Source: Ceratothoa steindachneri
Lineage: Eukaryota > Arthropoda > Malacostraca > Isopoda > Cymothoidae
DNA length: 64,000 nucleotides
Assembly: GCA_963969495.1 (NCBI GenBank)
Contig: OZ018328.1
Span: forward strand, 1-64,000
Direction of reading: 5' to 3'
The notes under the pieces are model-generated. The model did not search any database, was not told the origin of the DNA, and worked only from the letters and a program-made list of their open reading frames with translations. Positions 49,252-62,214 of the stretch are shown piece by piece. Within the stretch, counting starts at the first letter, position 1. Every line of letters starts with the position of its first letter. Both the position numbers and the translations under genes were made by a program.

Positions 49252-51655
49252 AGTTTTTTTTTTCAAAGGTGCCCATCTGGCGACACCTACCTAAGGTATA
49301 GGTCACCAGAATATCCCTTTTAGAATTCATGTCAGAGCAGTACATCTCTCTAGTGTCTTCCAAGTTACCTTGATTTGAGTAACAAATTGATTCTAAAAGT
49401 AGTGTCACCTCAGCCCCAGAGTAGGCACTCAAACTATGCTACTTTGCCTGGTACTAGTAGCATATGTGATTATCTCCTAGACTTGGACTAAACAAGAATA
49501 TGTTAAAATAGTCATTTCAGTAAGGCACAGGGAAAGGCTCCATCAAATGGCAGTGCTTACCACGAATATGTCCAATAAGAAGATAACAGACATCAACTTG
49601 AAGCTGCTGAGGCAATAGGAGGTCAATGGGAACAGTCATGGCAAGATGGCATGCAACTTTACATTCCCAATGGCCATCTCTCATATTCTTTACAAGCAGT
49701 ACAGAGGGCTGACCTGATCCCAACCATGTAGGCAATGCGAGGAAGATAAAAATGCTGGTATAGCCATGCAGTCCTTATTATTCCCTGCAATCTCCACTTG
49801 TCCAGGAACCGAGTGAAAGATAATCCCAACCTCTGCCCAGATCAGTGCATCATAGATACCTCAAACTAGGGTGTTTGAAGAGTACCCAAGGAATTTTGCA
49901 GGTCATTATATATCACAATCTGGTCCCTGAACCTAGCACAATGTGTTTCCCTTGTACCAGGTGTGTATTGCAGCAACCAGCTCAGCTGTGAAGATAGACA
50001 CAGCATCTAGTAGAACCCTGCTTACTTCAAACAGCAGAGATAGGGCATGGATCTATCCTCATTTTGGGACTTATAGCCATCCGTGTATACTGGCCTGGCT
50101 CCAGCATGAAATGAAGTGTGCTCCAAAAAGGTCTAATGCAATAGTCCCAGTCTTCAAATAAGCTTGTGGAGATGGTTTGGCAAGAGTAAAAGGTGGTACC
50201 ATCCAAGGTGATGTCCTGGGCAGGCAGAACCAGCGGCACCACAGGCCTGAGTGGTAAACTATAAGCCTTTGGAGATTCCTAGCCCTAAATCCAAAAGGGC
50301 AGAGAGTATGACTAATGTGTCTTAAGGCTATAGACAATATCAAGATCAGTCAGAGATTTATTTTTTTACAAATTTTATGAGCTCATCTGGCGAGATCAGT
50401 CACAGATGGGATGAGAGCTGTTAGCGGCTGAGGAAGATGTCAGGCCTGTGAATACAACCTCATAATGCACAGTGCAGCGCTAGTGGCATCTTCCTGACAT
50501 TGACAAGCAAGCTGTCCAAAGGGGACATGCAGATGGAATGTGGTGCGGTGGATTGCATTTACCTTTCACAATTCATGTGAACAAAGGAATGATAAAACAT
50601 AGCATTAGCCCTAAGAGCACTCCAGTGATGTCACAGAATGAAGAATATGAATGGCCCAGGTACATGAGGCCCTAAAGCTGTCAATATAGCCCTCAAAAGT
50701 GAGGCAGTGGCTGAAAACAAGATCAAGGAAAGGTGGGAATCCAACACTTCCACAAAAACCTTGTTTAGGAAGAAGTGAGGGTCAAGATGGAGCCATAGAT
50801 TGTAGCAGAAGTGCATTACCTGAGGCTGGGACAAAGAAAATCTATGCACTTCTGCATGGGGAGAGATTGATTTCAATGCTTGTTGGAGTTGATGCTTGTG
50901 ATTTGGCCTCTGGGCAGCACCAAAAGAAATTGAAAAGTCATCTACTTAAAGAATAGCCAGAACATCTTTGGGCATCACTAAGGTGATACTGTTGATACTC
51001 AGGGCAGAGTGTAACACAGGACACTTCCCTATGAGATGCCCTCTTCCTGCCCTATTAGGCTGTAGAAGCCTTCCCTGTACACTTGATCAATGATCTCATA
51101 GATATTCAGATATGAAAATTGAGATGCATCCACTTGCCCCCATTATGTCAGGAGTCTCCATGATACCTGCTAGAGGTCTTCCACAGATAATATAACAGTG
51201 GCATAGTGTTATGTATGGGGATGAAGATCTCTCAGTTAGCATTTACCTACTAGGAGAAGAGCACGCAAAATCGAGTGGAACTTGCAGAAGCACAACTGTG
51301 TAGAAGACTGGGCTCCACTGTCCATGAAGTAAGCTAATCTAATAGCAATTTATACCTCAACTTGCAGAAGCAGGAGGCTAGAAAAATTTGGCAGAAACTG
51401 GCTGTGGTAGAGTGATGTGTCTTCAGTTTGCAAAAGCGAGGAGGGTAGGCATTTGAAAGGAGTCTAGGAGGATACCCTTCTGTCCAAGTCATCTTGAATA
51501 AATCAATAAATGAGATGCTTCATGCATATGTGTTGAGAACATTGTACAAGGGCCAGTGTCCACACAAAGCTATAACAGAGTGCAAATCACTCAGTCATAT
51601 CACAACATTTATTGAATGCTGGTGGAGTAGCACCGAGGCTAGGAAAATGGCAGGT
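49252..51655 (-). mobile_element. Old family A LINE 3' half (RT to poly(A))
   Basis: Minus strand. The poly(A) end is a T run at 49,255-49,263 followed by GCCCATCTGGCGACA. It contains the tail and RNase H (49.5-50.34 kb), then thumb and RT palm (50.4-51.1 kb), and ends in the RT-linker region near 51,655, matching copy A1 near 8,540. Order and spacing follow copy A1, so it is one 5'-truncated insertion, later hit by a 40-bp insertion at 50,353-50,392. It is AT-rich, consistent with age and loss of CpG. Confidence 0.75.
50343..50402 (-). mobile_element. Minimal family A LINE insertion (40 bp) with 10-bp TSD
   Basis: AGATCAGTCA at 50,343-50,352 is repeated exactly at 50,393-50,402. The 40 bp between, on the minus strand, begins CGCCAGATGAGCTC and ends in an A-rich tail, the family A 3' terminus. 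The target is itself an older family A copy. Copy A1 (about 7,095-7,110) and the copy at 54.6 kb lack the insert, so the empty site is known. Confidence 0.85.
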
Positions 51656-51734
51656 TATAAAGTTATATTAGTATTTTTTGGTAGCTGTGATTGATTAAGG
51701 TTTTTGATTTATTTTCCATTACTGTTTTAATAGT

Positions 51735-51840
51735 TAAAATTAGACTCTCCCCTCAATACCCTCTCCTTGAACCAAGGTCGGACCTTGTTGGGGTGGTGGG
51801 GATACTTGGTGTGGGAGTGGCGACCATGTTACCACAATAA
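51735..51840. repeat. Shared segment with 45.76 kb, copy 2
   Basis: TCAATACCCTCTCCTTGAAC, then CGGACCTTGTTGGGGTGGTG and on to CCACAATAACA. See the copy at 45,757-45,850; the two share orientation. Confidence 0.5.
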
Positions 51841-52495
51841 CAAGGGCAGTAACATTATCTGTAAGATCCCAATGTCAATGACAGATAATTTTAATAACTT
51901 TCTTTCAGTGTATGAAGGTGGACTAAACACTAGCACAGCTAAAGTCTCTAAAGTACTTTCATGTTCACTGCCCCTAAGACGTTTGAGCAACACTCCATCC
52001 TGGATGAGGAGGCTTACAGTTGGGAATTTTCACTAAACTTGGACATGCCAGTTAGGTCACCTTAGGTAATGTTATCTACATGAACAATGACCACTGGTTC
52101 TGCTCCAGCTGGAAAATAGTAATTGGTTTTACATTGTTCTTGTTTATGGTGGTCTGATTTTTCTCTGCTATCTTACAGGGATCTTGTCTCAAAAATATTG
52201 TCCTCACCAGATGTTTCCTCTCAGTCCTTTGATATTCATAGAACCTGATATCCTTGTCTTTCTTCTCAGTGCTTATGTCTGTTATTCCGTATTTCCTGGA
52301 TAGCATCTGGAGTTCCTATACACAACAGGCTACTTCCAACAGAAATGCTCCTCTTTATCCTCCAGGATTACTTGCTCATCCTTTACTTTTCACTAGAACA
52401 CAATGATTCTCAAGCATTTTTATGAAGAGCTTCAGTGCATTGTTTCATTCTGAGCTTCTGCCAGAATGGGATGATAGATTCATTGGTTTTATATG
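51841..52495. other. No gene recognised
   Basis: No convincing coding region. The plus-strand frame up to 52,036 starts in the shared segment and shows no domain I can name. Confidence 0.4.
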
Positions 52496-52497
52496 CA

Positions 52498-53215
52498 AGT
52501 TTTTTTTAGTACCAATCTAGCTACTGCCACAAATGTCATAAGGCACTGTATTATTTGTTAGACTATTACTAGTTTATATAAAGGTACAAAAAATAAAACA
52601 ACAGCAAGAAGAAAATGAAGCGGGCTACAGCATTGGGGGAGGTCTGCTTTGCTCCAAGGCGGGGTTGTGACCAACACCAGAAGAGACATACAAAAATACC
52701 ACAAGTCTCTATGAAAAACTCAGTGGTAGTGACAATGCTCACCCTAGTACTCAGATATGTAACATATGGGAAGATGATCCAGATTGGATCATTCAACAAG
52801 ATTGTGCCAAATACTATGGAGGACAATGCGGCCATCGCAGTAAGGTGCCTAGGAGGTGCGCATTTGTGCATCACACAAATGTGCCCAGATTGAAGAAAAA
52901 AAATGTGACATGAAGCTGATACAGCATTTGGGGCATGTCTGCAGGAACCATTACTTATACTGGCACTCAATTTTAGGCACTTTTCAGCCATACCCCATCT
53001 TCTTTGCCAGGCAGCCCAGAGGGCTTACCTGATTTCTGCCCTATAGTCACTATAGAGAAATGCTGGTTGGTAATTGAATCCTCACAGACTGTTTGGAGCC
53101 CTCATTTCCTGCAATCCCAATCTGTCCAAGAACCAGAATCTGCCTGGTTCACAGTGACTGTAGTGCCATAGATAATGCAAAGTATAGTGTACAGAGATTC
53201 AAATAGCACAAAGTG
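52498..53215 (-). mobile_element. Old family A LINE 3' segment
   Basis: The plus strand starts with a T run (52,501-52,508), then CTAGCTACTGCC and the 3' UTR. Antisense to the ORF2 tail there is GATCATTCAACAAGATTGTGC (52,786 onward). The RNase H region runs to about 53,215. Heavily mutated and 5'-truncated. Confidence 0.65.
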
Positions 53216-54125
53216 GTGGATGGCTGATGAGTGAATGGAGAGTATATTTGGAAGCCATTCTCCCCATTTTGTCCACTATGGATTTTTCACCACTTTGCCT
53301 TAATCTGTCCTTTACCCTACTTTTCTTTGTTTATGCTAGAAGAGTGTGGCTAGGAGTAGGGGTTGGGATAGACTAAGCTGTAAATAGAAATTGGTAGTGT
53401 AGATTCCTTTTTTTATCATTTTTATATGTTGTATAAAATTTCTCTCTTGTTGCAGGATATATATTTTGCCTATAAAATTCTTGCATAAAATCCCCCTCCC
53501 CCTTTGGCTGCTAAAATCTTTGGTCAAGGCTCAAAAATCTAAATTTCTAAATTTATTTTGCCACTAGCTCATTTAGGGTGGCCATCACTAGCCCAGCCTT
53601 TGGTATCCTGACTCTGTCCTTGGCAGCAGTTTTTCCAAAGGGTTAATTGGGTTGGCCTCCCTCCATCGTAACTTGGAGTATCACTGCTGCTGACCATTAG
53701 GTCAATTTAACTCCTCCAGCTCAGCTAGTTTTGTAATGGGGATGCCCTGATACACTTACACTTGAGTGAAAGCCAGAGCAAGTTGGCAGTTTGTCCAAAA
53801 GACGTCTCACCCTCCTATTTTTTATCCCCTTTCCCACTCCCTTCCCATGGATTGAAGAGGGGCAGATAATTTTTGTACTGAGAGTCTGTAACTTGGAGTT
53901 ATTGTAAAGATGACAAGGCTGTTAGATCTCCAATATTTTTTTGTCTTGATTGCCATAAGTTGGACAGTGCTGTCTCAATTTTGTATATTTATATCATAAT
54001 TTATTTATTTATTTGTAAATATCATTGTACATAATTGTAAATTCTTTGGGGAAATAAATTAGCTAAGGTAGAAAGTCGCATATCTGTCTCCTTTGCTGCC
54101 AGAAGTGGACTTTTGCTTACCCAAC
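53216..54125. other. No gene recognised; possible LTR-like 3' edge
   Basis: AT-rich stretch without coding signal. Near 54,050-54,110 AATAAATTAGCTAAGG is followed by TTTGCTGCCAGAAGTGG, reminiscent of an LTR end and leader, but I found no second LTR and do not call one. Confidence 0.35.
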
Positions 54126-54159
54126 AGTTTGAGTGCTGAACCTTAGTGAAAAAGTTATG

Positions 54160-56700
54160 GGAGGTACATTGTATCTCGCCACAACAAGAGCACTCATGGC
54201 ACTTTGTGAGTCTCTAAACTGGGCATAATACTGAGCTGGTATTGCAACCAGATTAGCCATGAAGACAAATGCAGAGCATGGTAGAGCCCTGCTGACTTCA
54301 AACCCCAAGGGGAAACAGCATGGATGCTAACTCTCTTGTCAGACTTTGAACCATCTGTGTAGACCGGCGACAGATCAAGCATGACACAAAGTGTGGTCCA
54401 AAAAGGCTGCATACAGTACTCTAGTTGCTGTGGAAACAGGCATGGTGACAAATCATCAAAGTCGATAACCTCCAGGGTTGCATCCGGGCCAGAAACAAAC
54501 ACAACTGGCCCTAAAAACTACACCAAGTTCTTGAAGGAGTTTCATATCCCTACAACCGAAAGGCTTAGGTTATAACTAGTCTCATTAGCATAGTAGCCAT
54601 CAAGATCAGATGCAATGAGAACTGTTGTCGACTGAGCGACATGCCAAGCTCATGCATACAAAACATAATGCATTGGGCAAGAGGCAGGTGACAGGGCATC
54701 CATCTTCCACCAATTCTTGCTCAACTATGGATGCAATAAACTAGCATCCTTGAACAAGCTTCAATCAAATGAATGAAAGAGCAGGGTGGTAACTCGATTG
54801 GAGCTACAGGTACTTGAATGTCCTTGGACAAAGAATGTCCATGCCATGGGTACAAGAGACATAGTCTGCAAATATGGGCCTACCGACTAAGCAATGGTAA
54901 AACACAAAACCAAGGAAAGTGCGCTACAAGGACAGGGAAAATAAACCTGGGTGTTTGGTGATAGTAAGAGATGCAGTTCAATGCCTATTGGAGTCATTAC
55001 TCGGAAGTTGTTTCTGGGCAACACCAAAACAAATCAATAGGTCATCCATATAGAGCATAAAGAGAACATCTTCCAGCACCACTGAGATGATACCGTTGAT
55101 GGTAATGGCAGAGTGAGAGATTGAAGATATGTTCTGTGGGATGTCTTCTTCCTGTCCTATTGGGCAAAAGAGGAATCCCACCATCTCTAGGTAGAATCGA
55201 TAATCTTTTTAGAAATTCATGTATGCAAATTGGTTGGGAGGCATCCTCTCTCTCCCAAGGTGGGAATGGTTTCCATGAAACTGTATCACTATGCAGTGTC
55301 ATATGCCTTCAGAGTGAAAAACACAGTGGCATGATGGTATCAATCAAGGCTTCTAGATAATATTTTCCAGCTGGGGCAGAGACTCCAAAGTGTGGAAGCC
55401 ACACTGTGCAGAAGACAAATAGCCTCCACTGTCCAAGAAAAAGGCTAATCTAACATTTACTAATTTCTCCATCAAATTGCATATCCAGGAGATTGGAGAA
55501 ATTAGCTGGAAGCAAGCAGGGGTAGTGGATCTCTCCCCAGGTTGTGAAAAGTGAGCAAAGTAGCTATTCACCAGAGGTCTGGGAGGATACCCCCCACCCT
55601 GTCAGATCCTATTAAAATAATCTAGCAAAAAGGTCATGCCTCACTCAAACTCATCTAGGTGTGGAATCATGGCATATGGCACTTCATCTAGAGCAGGAAT
55701 GGTGTTTGTGCATGTAGCAAGAAATTGAATTCCAGTCAATGGCCCTGAGTGACATCCAGAGCTGCATTATATCCTGGTGGAGAAGCACCATTCAGTTAGA
55801 GCATGTGGAGGAAGTGTCCACAAAAGATTCTGACAGGGATGCACAGTCTGAGATTGTGGACACATTCTCTTGTAGAAGGGTCTTGAGAGAACTTGCCATG
55901 AATCCTTTAGACTCTTCTGTACCTCGGCAAGTGAGGTCATTTTATTAAATGAAGGCGATCATGCCCACAAATGAAGTGCAGAGGGTGTGCTCTTTAAGAC
56001 ATACCAGAACATAGCCGAAGCTCACAAAATTCACAGATGATAAAATTGTTTTGCCAACATTTAGGTGTATTGCTTTTGCCTGAGGTTGTCTCACATCCAG
56101 CTGATTATCAATGAAGCAGACAGCATACAATACAGGCAGAAATTATAGGAATATTAGTTCAGTCTATGGCAATGAGGTTACTAGGGAACTCATCAACAGT
56201 CCTAAACGCCTCAAGTGGGCAATAGAAATGAGGCAATTTTTGAAATACAGACAGCACTGTTGCTCTAAGACCAGTGAGACAGTTTCTCAGGTGGCAGTAG
56301 CCGAGAAAATGATCCTAAGAATAAAAATCAGACTAGGCATCTGGACAGCTCAAGGACAGATCCAGGAAAGAGAAAGAAGCGCTTCTCAGGCAATGATGGG
56401 TAAACTCATCCACATTTAGCAAACCTATCTCCAGGCGATTGATCGGGTTAGTAAAGACCACCATTTCAGATCACCTCAGAGCCCCCCTCCCCCCGGGGGC
56501 CCACTATTTGAAATAAGCTGCAGAGTAATAGATGCAGAATTAACAGTATACCTCCTATTGAGAGAAAGGCGCATTGCCACTGACTGAAATTAGTTATTTA
56601 TAGTGAGTTGAAGAATAAAGATATCATACCAGGTGTAAAGTGCATATCCTCCTCCTGCTTGACCCTCATTTTATGATGTTGGCATAATTAGATTTCTAGC
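54160..56700 (-). mobile_element. Old family A LINE middle section (linker, RT, RNase H start)
   Basis: Minus strand. DLSPVYTDGSKSDKRVSIHA (about 54,350) is the first RNase H motif, in a readable frame of 102 codons. FMLYMDDLLICFGVAQ (about 55,050) is the RT active site. FQLISPISWICNLMEKLVNV and RLAFFLDSGGYLSSAQCGF (about 55,430-55,510) are RT motifs 1-2. The linker and endonuclease end lie at 55.9-56.7 kb. Frames change between all of these. Confidence 0.75.
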
Positions 56701-56739
56701 CTAATACCAGGTTGCATTAAAATCAAACAACAAGCACAA

Positions 56740-57015
56740 GCATGCATGCTCTAGCATTGAAATGAGTTGCCTCCTCCCCTCCTTAGTAAAGTAGCAGCAA
56801 ACACCAAATAGAGTTAAATAAAATAGAGGCCAGCCTCCTCCAAGAAGTGAAATAGTCCACAAGTCCATGTGCATGAATCCATCCTGATTACAAAGGACAA
56901 ATGGTAGTGACACCTCCTCTCATCCTAGTACCAGGAAAGGTAATATGCACGAAGATCATGCAGACTGGGACATTCAATAAGAATGTGCCAACCAGTCTCG
57001 AGTGGTCCTGGCAGT
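56740..57015 (-). mobile_element. Family A LINE 3' UTR and ORF2-tail fragment
   Basis: The plus strand shows AATAGAGGCCAGCCTCCTCC and GGACATTCAATAAGAATGTG, matching copy A1 at 6.03-6.19 kb and the copy at 57.6-57.75 kb. It interrupts the order of the surrounding endonuclease sequence. Confidence 0.65.
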
Positions 57016-57290
57016 AAGGTACTGAGAAATCCATCATTTCCTGAAATGAGAACCACCACCGTAGCTGTGCCAAGCACCACAGGGATCTTTCAAGGGGTTA
57101 TTGCCAGAAAATGATGATTAGTGGTCCCTACCATGGAGGTCATCAACCATTCAAAATCCTGCTGTACTTTCAGAGGACAGCGAGAGATCAGGGCAGGAAA
57201 ATGGAGTGGTTCGTGGGCAGTGATGCCCAAGTCTGCAAAGGGTACAACAACCCTGGGGCACAATGGCAATTGGAGGATTTATTTTTACTT
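57016..57290 (-). mobile_element. Family A LINE endonuclease/linker fragment
   Basis: The plus strand shows AAATCCATCATTTCCTGAAATG and the CCTACCATGGAGGTCATC block, which correspond to copy A1 near 8,995-9,125, the GSDHFP region of the endonuclease. Confidence 0.65.
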
Positions 57291-57298
57291 CATTATTA

Positions 57299-58160
57299 TT
57301 TTTTTTCAAATATTAAGAGCCCATCTGGTGACTGACTACTAGGGCAAAAGTCACTGTAATCACGCTTAGAGCTCTTACTACTAAGCTAAATTAAAAAATA
57401 AGTAAAAACATGTAAATCACAAGGATAATCAATTCAGGAACAAATGCCAAAAAAGTTTAAAAAAAAACAAAAAACAAACAAATAAAATTAAAAACAAGCA
57501 AAAAAGCAACAAGAAGGAAGCATGATCATGTGTCAGGGGTAGGCTTGCCTCCCATGCGACCTACAACAAGGAGAGTCAAATAAAGTGGAGGAGGAGGACA
57601 GTCTCCTCCAAAAGAAAATATAATCAGCAAGTCTGTGTGCACGAATCTATCTCGAGTACAAGGGACAATGAATAGAGACCCGGCTTATCCCGGTACTGGG
57701 ACAGGCAAAAGCACAAAGCTCACCCAGCCTGGAACATCCAATAAGACTGTGCCAAATTGTCTGGGAGACAATGCAGTCACTACAATAAATGTACGGGTGA
57801 GTGCTCCATCAAATTGCGGTGCATCCATAAGGATGTCAATTCAGAGACTACAGAAAGTACCCGGAAGTCATTGCAGCATTTGGGGGGGGAAAGGTTCCAT
57901 AGGAACAGTCTCAGAGTGATGGCACCCAACTTCAAGTTCCCTTTGGCTGTCTTCCATCTTCTTTGCAAAGCAGCTGGGAGGGCTGCACAGATCGGTGTGA
58001 GGAAGAGTGAAACACTGGTCTGGTTGCCCAGTTATCACAGACACCTTGCCAGTACTGGCCCCGCTCATCTGAGTACTAGGACAGGTAAAATGCACGAAGA
58101 TCACCCAGACTGGGACATTCAATAGGAATGTCCTGAACAGTCTGAGAGACAACACAAGCA
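57299..58160 (-). mobile_element. Family A LINE 3' segment (tail, 3' UTR)
   Basis: A T run at 57,299-57,308 followed by GAGCCCATCTGGTGACTG marks the poly(A) end on the minus strand. The 3' UTR and ORF2 tail follow, with two versions of the tail (57.65-57.80 and 58.05-58.16 kb), so at least two fragments are merged. The minus-strand frame at 58,353-57,868 crosses their junction and is chimeric. Confidence 0.65.
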
Positions 58161-59758
58161 AGGGTTCCATCAAATGGCGATCCTTCTCTGTTTTCTTAAC
58201 ACACATTCGACCTTGAGCACTTCTTGTTCGGCCAGCTTGTAGTCCAGGAGTTCTTTTGTGTAAACCACACCTTTCACGAAGTTCATAGTAGAGTGAGGTG
58301 CCATTCTTAAGGGTACTAATCATTGTTGCCTCGGAGGGATCCAACGCATTCACCAGACCCTCCCATCTGAGTAACTGGTCACCTTCAAAACTCTACCAGT
58401 AGGCTAGCTAGTTGCCCTTGACAAACATTCTGCCATCAGAGGAGCAAATAACCAGAAAACGTGTGAAAACAGAAAGCTCAAAAATACTAAGTAATTCTCA
58501 ATGAGGGGTCCCATCATAATTGAGGCTCCACTCAGCGCACAGAGTTAGTCTTTTTCTTTTCTTTTTAGGAGAGGAGGGTGGGGAATGAACCCACCACTTC
58601 TCTCCCCCACCAGAAGGAACCTTTAAGCCAGATGGATGAGCCTCAGCAAGATCTTTCTTTCAAATGGAGAAGGTCTTGGCTGTCAAAAGGGACTCAGCTG
58701 GGAAAGGAGATCACTCCTATCATTTTGAGTTATCAGGGGCCCAAACCATCTAAGGTGAAGCTTTCAAGAAGGTGCACTCAAGTTTGGTGCTTGGAACCAT
58801 GCTCTGGTTCAACCCTATGGAAGATCCTTCTGATTGTGACTGAGTCATCTTCGGGGCCATGTATATCTCAGGGGGCCTCTGTGTGCACCCCCCCCCCCCT
58901 AGACATCATGGATCCCATTCAAGGTTCCTTTTGTCTTGTTTATAGTCAGCAAACTAACATCCATCGGGGAAGAGGGAGGGGGGCAGCTACAATGACCCCA
59001 CGTAAACTGGAGATGCATGACTGCAGGACATTAAAGAACAGGGACTGAGAGGCCCTACTATCCCTTGCCTCTCTCAGGGGATTGGCCAATTTTGGCTGCT
59101 ACCACTGGGAGTAGTCAATTTTGGGCTGCCATCTTGGGAATCCCTTGTGAAAGCAAGGAAGGGATTGCCACTGTAGAAGAGATGGAGTCGCCCAAGGATG
59201 CCTCCAAAGAAAGGGGTGAGGGGAAGTCAACCACACCCATTGAAGGAGGGTGGATAGGCCCCTGGGAAAGCAGCAGGGGGAGGGGGTAGGACCTCCTTTT
59301 CTGATCTAGTGCAGCTCATCAGAGGCTCTGATGATGTTAAAGGGGGTAAAGGGTTTTTCAGAACATTTTACCACCCTTCCTGTGATGGCTAACACTGACC
59401 CCAATAAGGCAATGGCACTACTGGGCAACTTTAATTGACCCCGGCTGCTATCACTGGGTGGGGTAGTATTCACCTTCTCCGCCACCCCTTGGGAAAACCC
59501 GGTTCTGTGATCTAAATGAGCATCAGGTCATGATCGGGAAGGTCCATGGGCAGGAGAAGGGGTCAACAAAAGGGGTAGAGAAAAGGTGATTGTAAAGGGA
59601 CAATGGAAGGGCAAGGGCAAGATGAGGGAGAGTTGGTATAGGGGAGGGAGATTGGGGATTAACAAAGGATGGAACAGAGGCTAAGCTGGGGGCGGATGGG
59701 GAGCTGAGTCGCATCAGCAAGGCTGCCAGGTAAACATATTCCCATGGCTCTTACAGGG
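58161..59758 (-). mobile_element. Old family A LINE 5' end (5' UTR and ORF1 N-terminus)
   Basis: Minus strand. GAGGCTAAGCTGGGGGCGGA and CATCAGCAAGGC at 59,669-59,725 and TTACAGGGG at about 59,757 are diverged forms of the 5' terminus of copy A1. The ORF1 basic region lies near 58,560-58,600 and the conserved ORF1 block near 58,190-58,480. No intact frame remains. Confidence 0.65.
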
Positions 59759-59879
59759 GTTTCTCCTCCAGGTTTCAGTGGTAACAGGGTTTTTTGCCCC
59801 AAGCTACACCCTCCATCTTCTTGCCACTTCAACTTGTCTGATCAAAGAGTTCAAGTCAACCCAGTGATGGAGTCTTCCC

Positions 59880-60809
59880 TATTTTCAGTCAGGCCACGAG
59901 GATATACAGTTTGTCTGGATACTATGTGTAACAGTATAGACAGTAGTAATCTATTTAATTTAAGAAGACTTCAAGCCCGCACAAAAACTGTGGCCGATCA
60001 TATTCTGGAACTTCAATATGCAGATGACTGTGCACTGATTACACACACACCACTTTCTCTACAAAGATCCCTCAATGTCAGAGCCGATATTTATGAAGCA
60101 ATGGGTCTAAAAATGAATGTCAATAAAACAGAGATAGTAATGCAACGACAGAATCCAGAACCACGTCTAACTTTCCGCATCAACAGTGATGACATTAAAC
60201 AGGTCACAAGTTGAAAATATCTGGGCAGCATCCTGTCGGATAAGTACAATATAGATAAAGAGGTCTACAACAGAATAAATCAAGCCTCTGTATCCTTTGG
60301 AAAACTGCGCATAAGAGTCTTCCAAAATGATAACCTTAGCCGCTCTACTCTATGGTGCTGAAACATGGACTGCTTACAGAAGGCATATAAGACAATTGGA
60401 AGCATTTCATATAAGAAATCTGCATAAGATTCTCAAGTTAACATGCAGGGACAATATTCCCCATGTAGAAATCATTCAACGCATCAGCACAACCTCAATT
60501 GAGACCATGCTTGCACAAAAACAACAGCAATGGACTGGACATATAATTATAATTCACATGAGTGATGACATACTACCTCGACAAATCCTTTATGGAAAAC
60601 TCCCACTGGGACACCGTAGACAAGGTGGGCCAATAAAACGCTATAAAGATCAAGTAAAAGCAACCCTAAAAAAGTGTAATATTGAACCCCTGACTCTGAA
60701 AGTCAAAGCCAGTGACCGACCAGCATGGAGATCGATGTGTATGGAGGAACTGTCGTACCTTGAAGAGTCCATCCACAACAAGAGAGGGGTGAGAAGACAA
60801 CGGTGTTAG
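59880..60809 (+). pseudogene. Reverse transcriptase fragment of another LINE type
   Basis: Plus strand. LQYADDCALITHTPLSLQRS (about 60,010-60,070) is the RT active site with YADD. GLKMNVNKTEIVMQ follows, then after a stop at 60,211 the KYLGSILSD block. The second frame (60,327-60,809) has LLYGAETWTAYRRHIRQLEA, QQQWTGHIIII, PRQILYGKLPLGHRRQGGPI and KRYKDQVKATLKKC, a C-terminal module common in many animal endonuclease-RT proteins. A stop and a frameshift near 60,330 inactivate it, and RT motifs 0-2 are missing. The clade is uncertain; it differs from families A and B and from CR1. Confidence 0.82.
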
Positions 60810-62214
60810 AATCCACCAGTCCAGCAGCCAAATAACCTTGGAATAGTGTGTCATTTCTGTGTTCATCGCGCATCAGGATACATAGTCATCTTTGCTAGCA
60901 CAACCAACAGCTCCCATAAATTCATCTCCATTTTCATCAAGTGAAGCTTGAGTCATCTTTGTATTTGAAGGACAGCCATAAATAAGTCACCTCAACAGGG
61001 ATATAAACCAGTAGGATGTGCTGGTCCTCCAAGTTTAAGTTACAGTAGAGAAAGGGTCAAAGAGATAGTAAAAAAAAGACACTGAGAAAGAGCAGGAGGA
61101 AGCTCAACAGGTTCAAGTCAACCCAGTGAATGGACCCTGCACTATTTGCACTTAGGCTTGCATAACAGACAGTTCCTCTAGATACTAAGTGCACCAAGCT
61201 ACACTGACTACCTCTTTGAGTGGTCCTCATCAACATTTCAAAGTCTCTTTCACACCATCAGAAAATAATTGGTAGAGTCAATTGATGGCAGAACATGCAG
61301 CAATACTAAAGAGAAAACCTCATTTCGCAATAAGGATAATTAAACTCATAAAACCAAGGAATGAATAATGAGCATTACTTAATTATACAAAATACCTGAA
61401 AGATCTCAATTAACTCACCTTTTTATTATCTTTCATTTCATCATTAAATAAATTCTTTTCATTATTCATGTTTATTTTTTGTTTGTTTCAAGAGTTCTAT
61501 CTGAATGTTTTATATAGTGATTAAAGTTTCTTGTGGATAAACTTCTTTCATATACCAGACTCTTCAAATCTTCAATATATTATTTTAACTTTGCTGTCTT
61601 CTAAAATAAAGTTGGGGAGAGAGAGGAAAATGAGTCTGATAACAACACTCAGGAAGTGCAGTGACCCATCAGAGACACTCAAAATAATGTCTAAAACTGA
61701 CCAAGGCACATATGGCTGATAGGAGAGACCCCTTCCAATTAGAGTAAAGTTAAGCCTCATTAGGCATGGTTATTTGTTATATGGAGTCCCAATTCAGGTC
61801 AACTCAGTAGCTGCAATAAACTAGGGTGACCTGAAGATGAGTTCAATGTAGGAACTAAATGGTTTTTATGAGATAGTCTGTTTAAGTAAAAATTTCCCCT
61901 AAATAAAAGAGTAATGTAGAGAGTACCTATTATACCTAGCCACTTGCCTCAAGATATTTTTTAACTACACTTATAATTTACAAGATACCAAAGACCTGCC
62001 AGTTTATTTAAGGTCAAAAGTCAGGTTATGTAGTCTGGGTCAGAGTAGAGTAACATAGATGCACAATGATAAGATCTATAGGTATGGGTGGGTTGTCTCT
62101 ATACCAATGGTTATAGTCATATAAATAGGAAGGATGAGTTATTCAGTTATATTATTGATGAAGATCTAAATATTGTGTGTAAAAGAATCATAGGTAATTA
62201 AATTGAAAAATTTT
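60810..62214. other. No gene recognised
   Basis: AT-rich sequence. A segment near 61,110-61,155 (GTTCAAGTCAACCCAGTGAA) resembles 59,848-59,895, just before the RT fragment, suggesting a small repeated flank. Otherwise I see nothing. Confidence 0.4.

Noticed and set aside
53500..54110. Possible solo LTR with AATAAA and a leader-like TGCCAGAAGTGG
   Set aside because: No TG..CA ends, flanking duplication or second copy could be shown.
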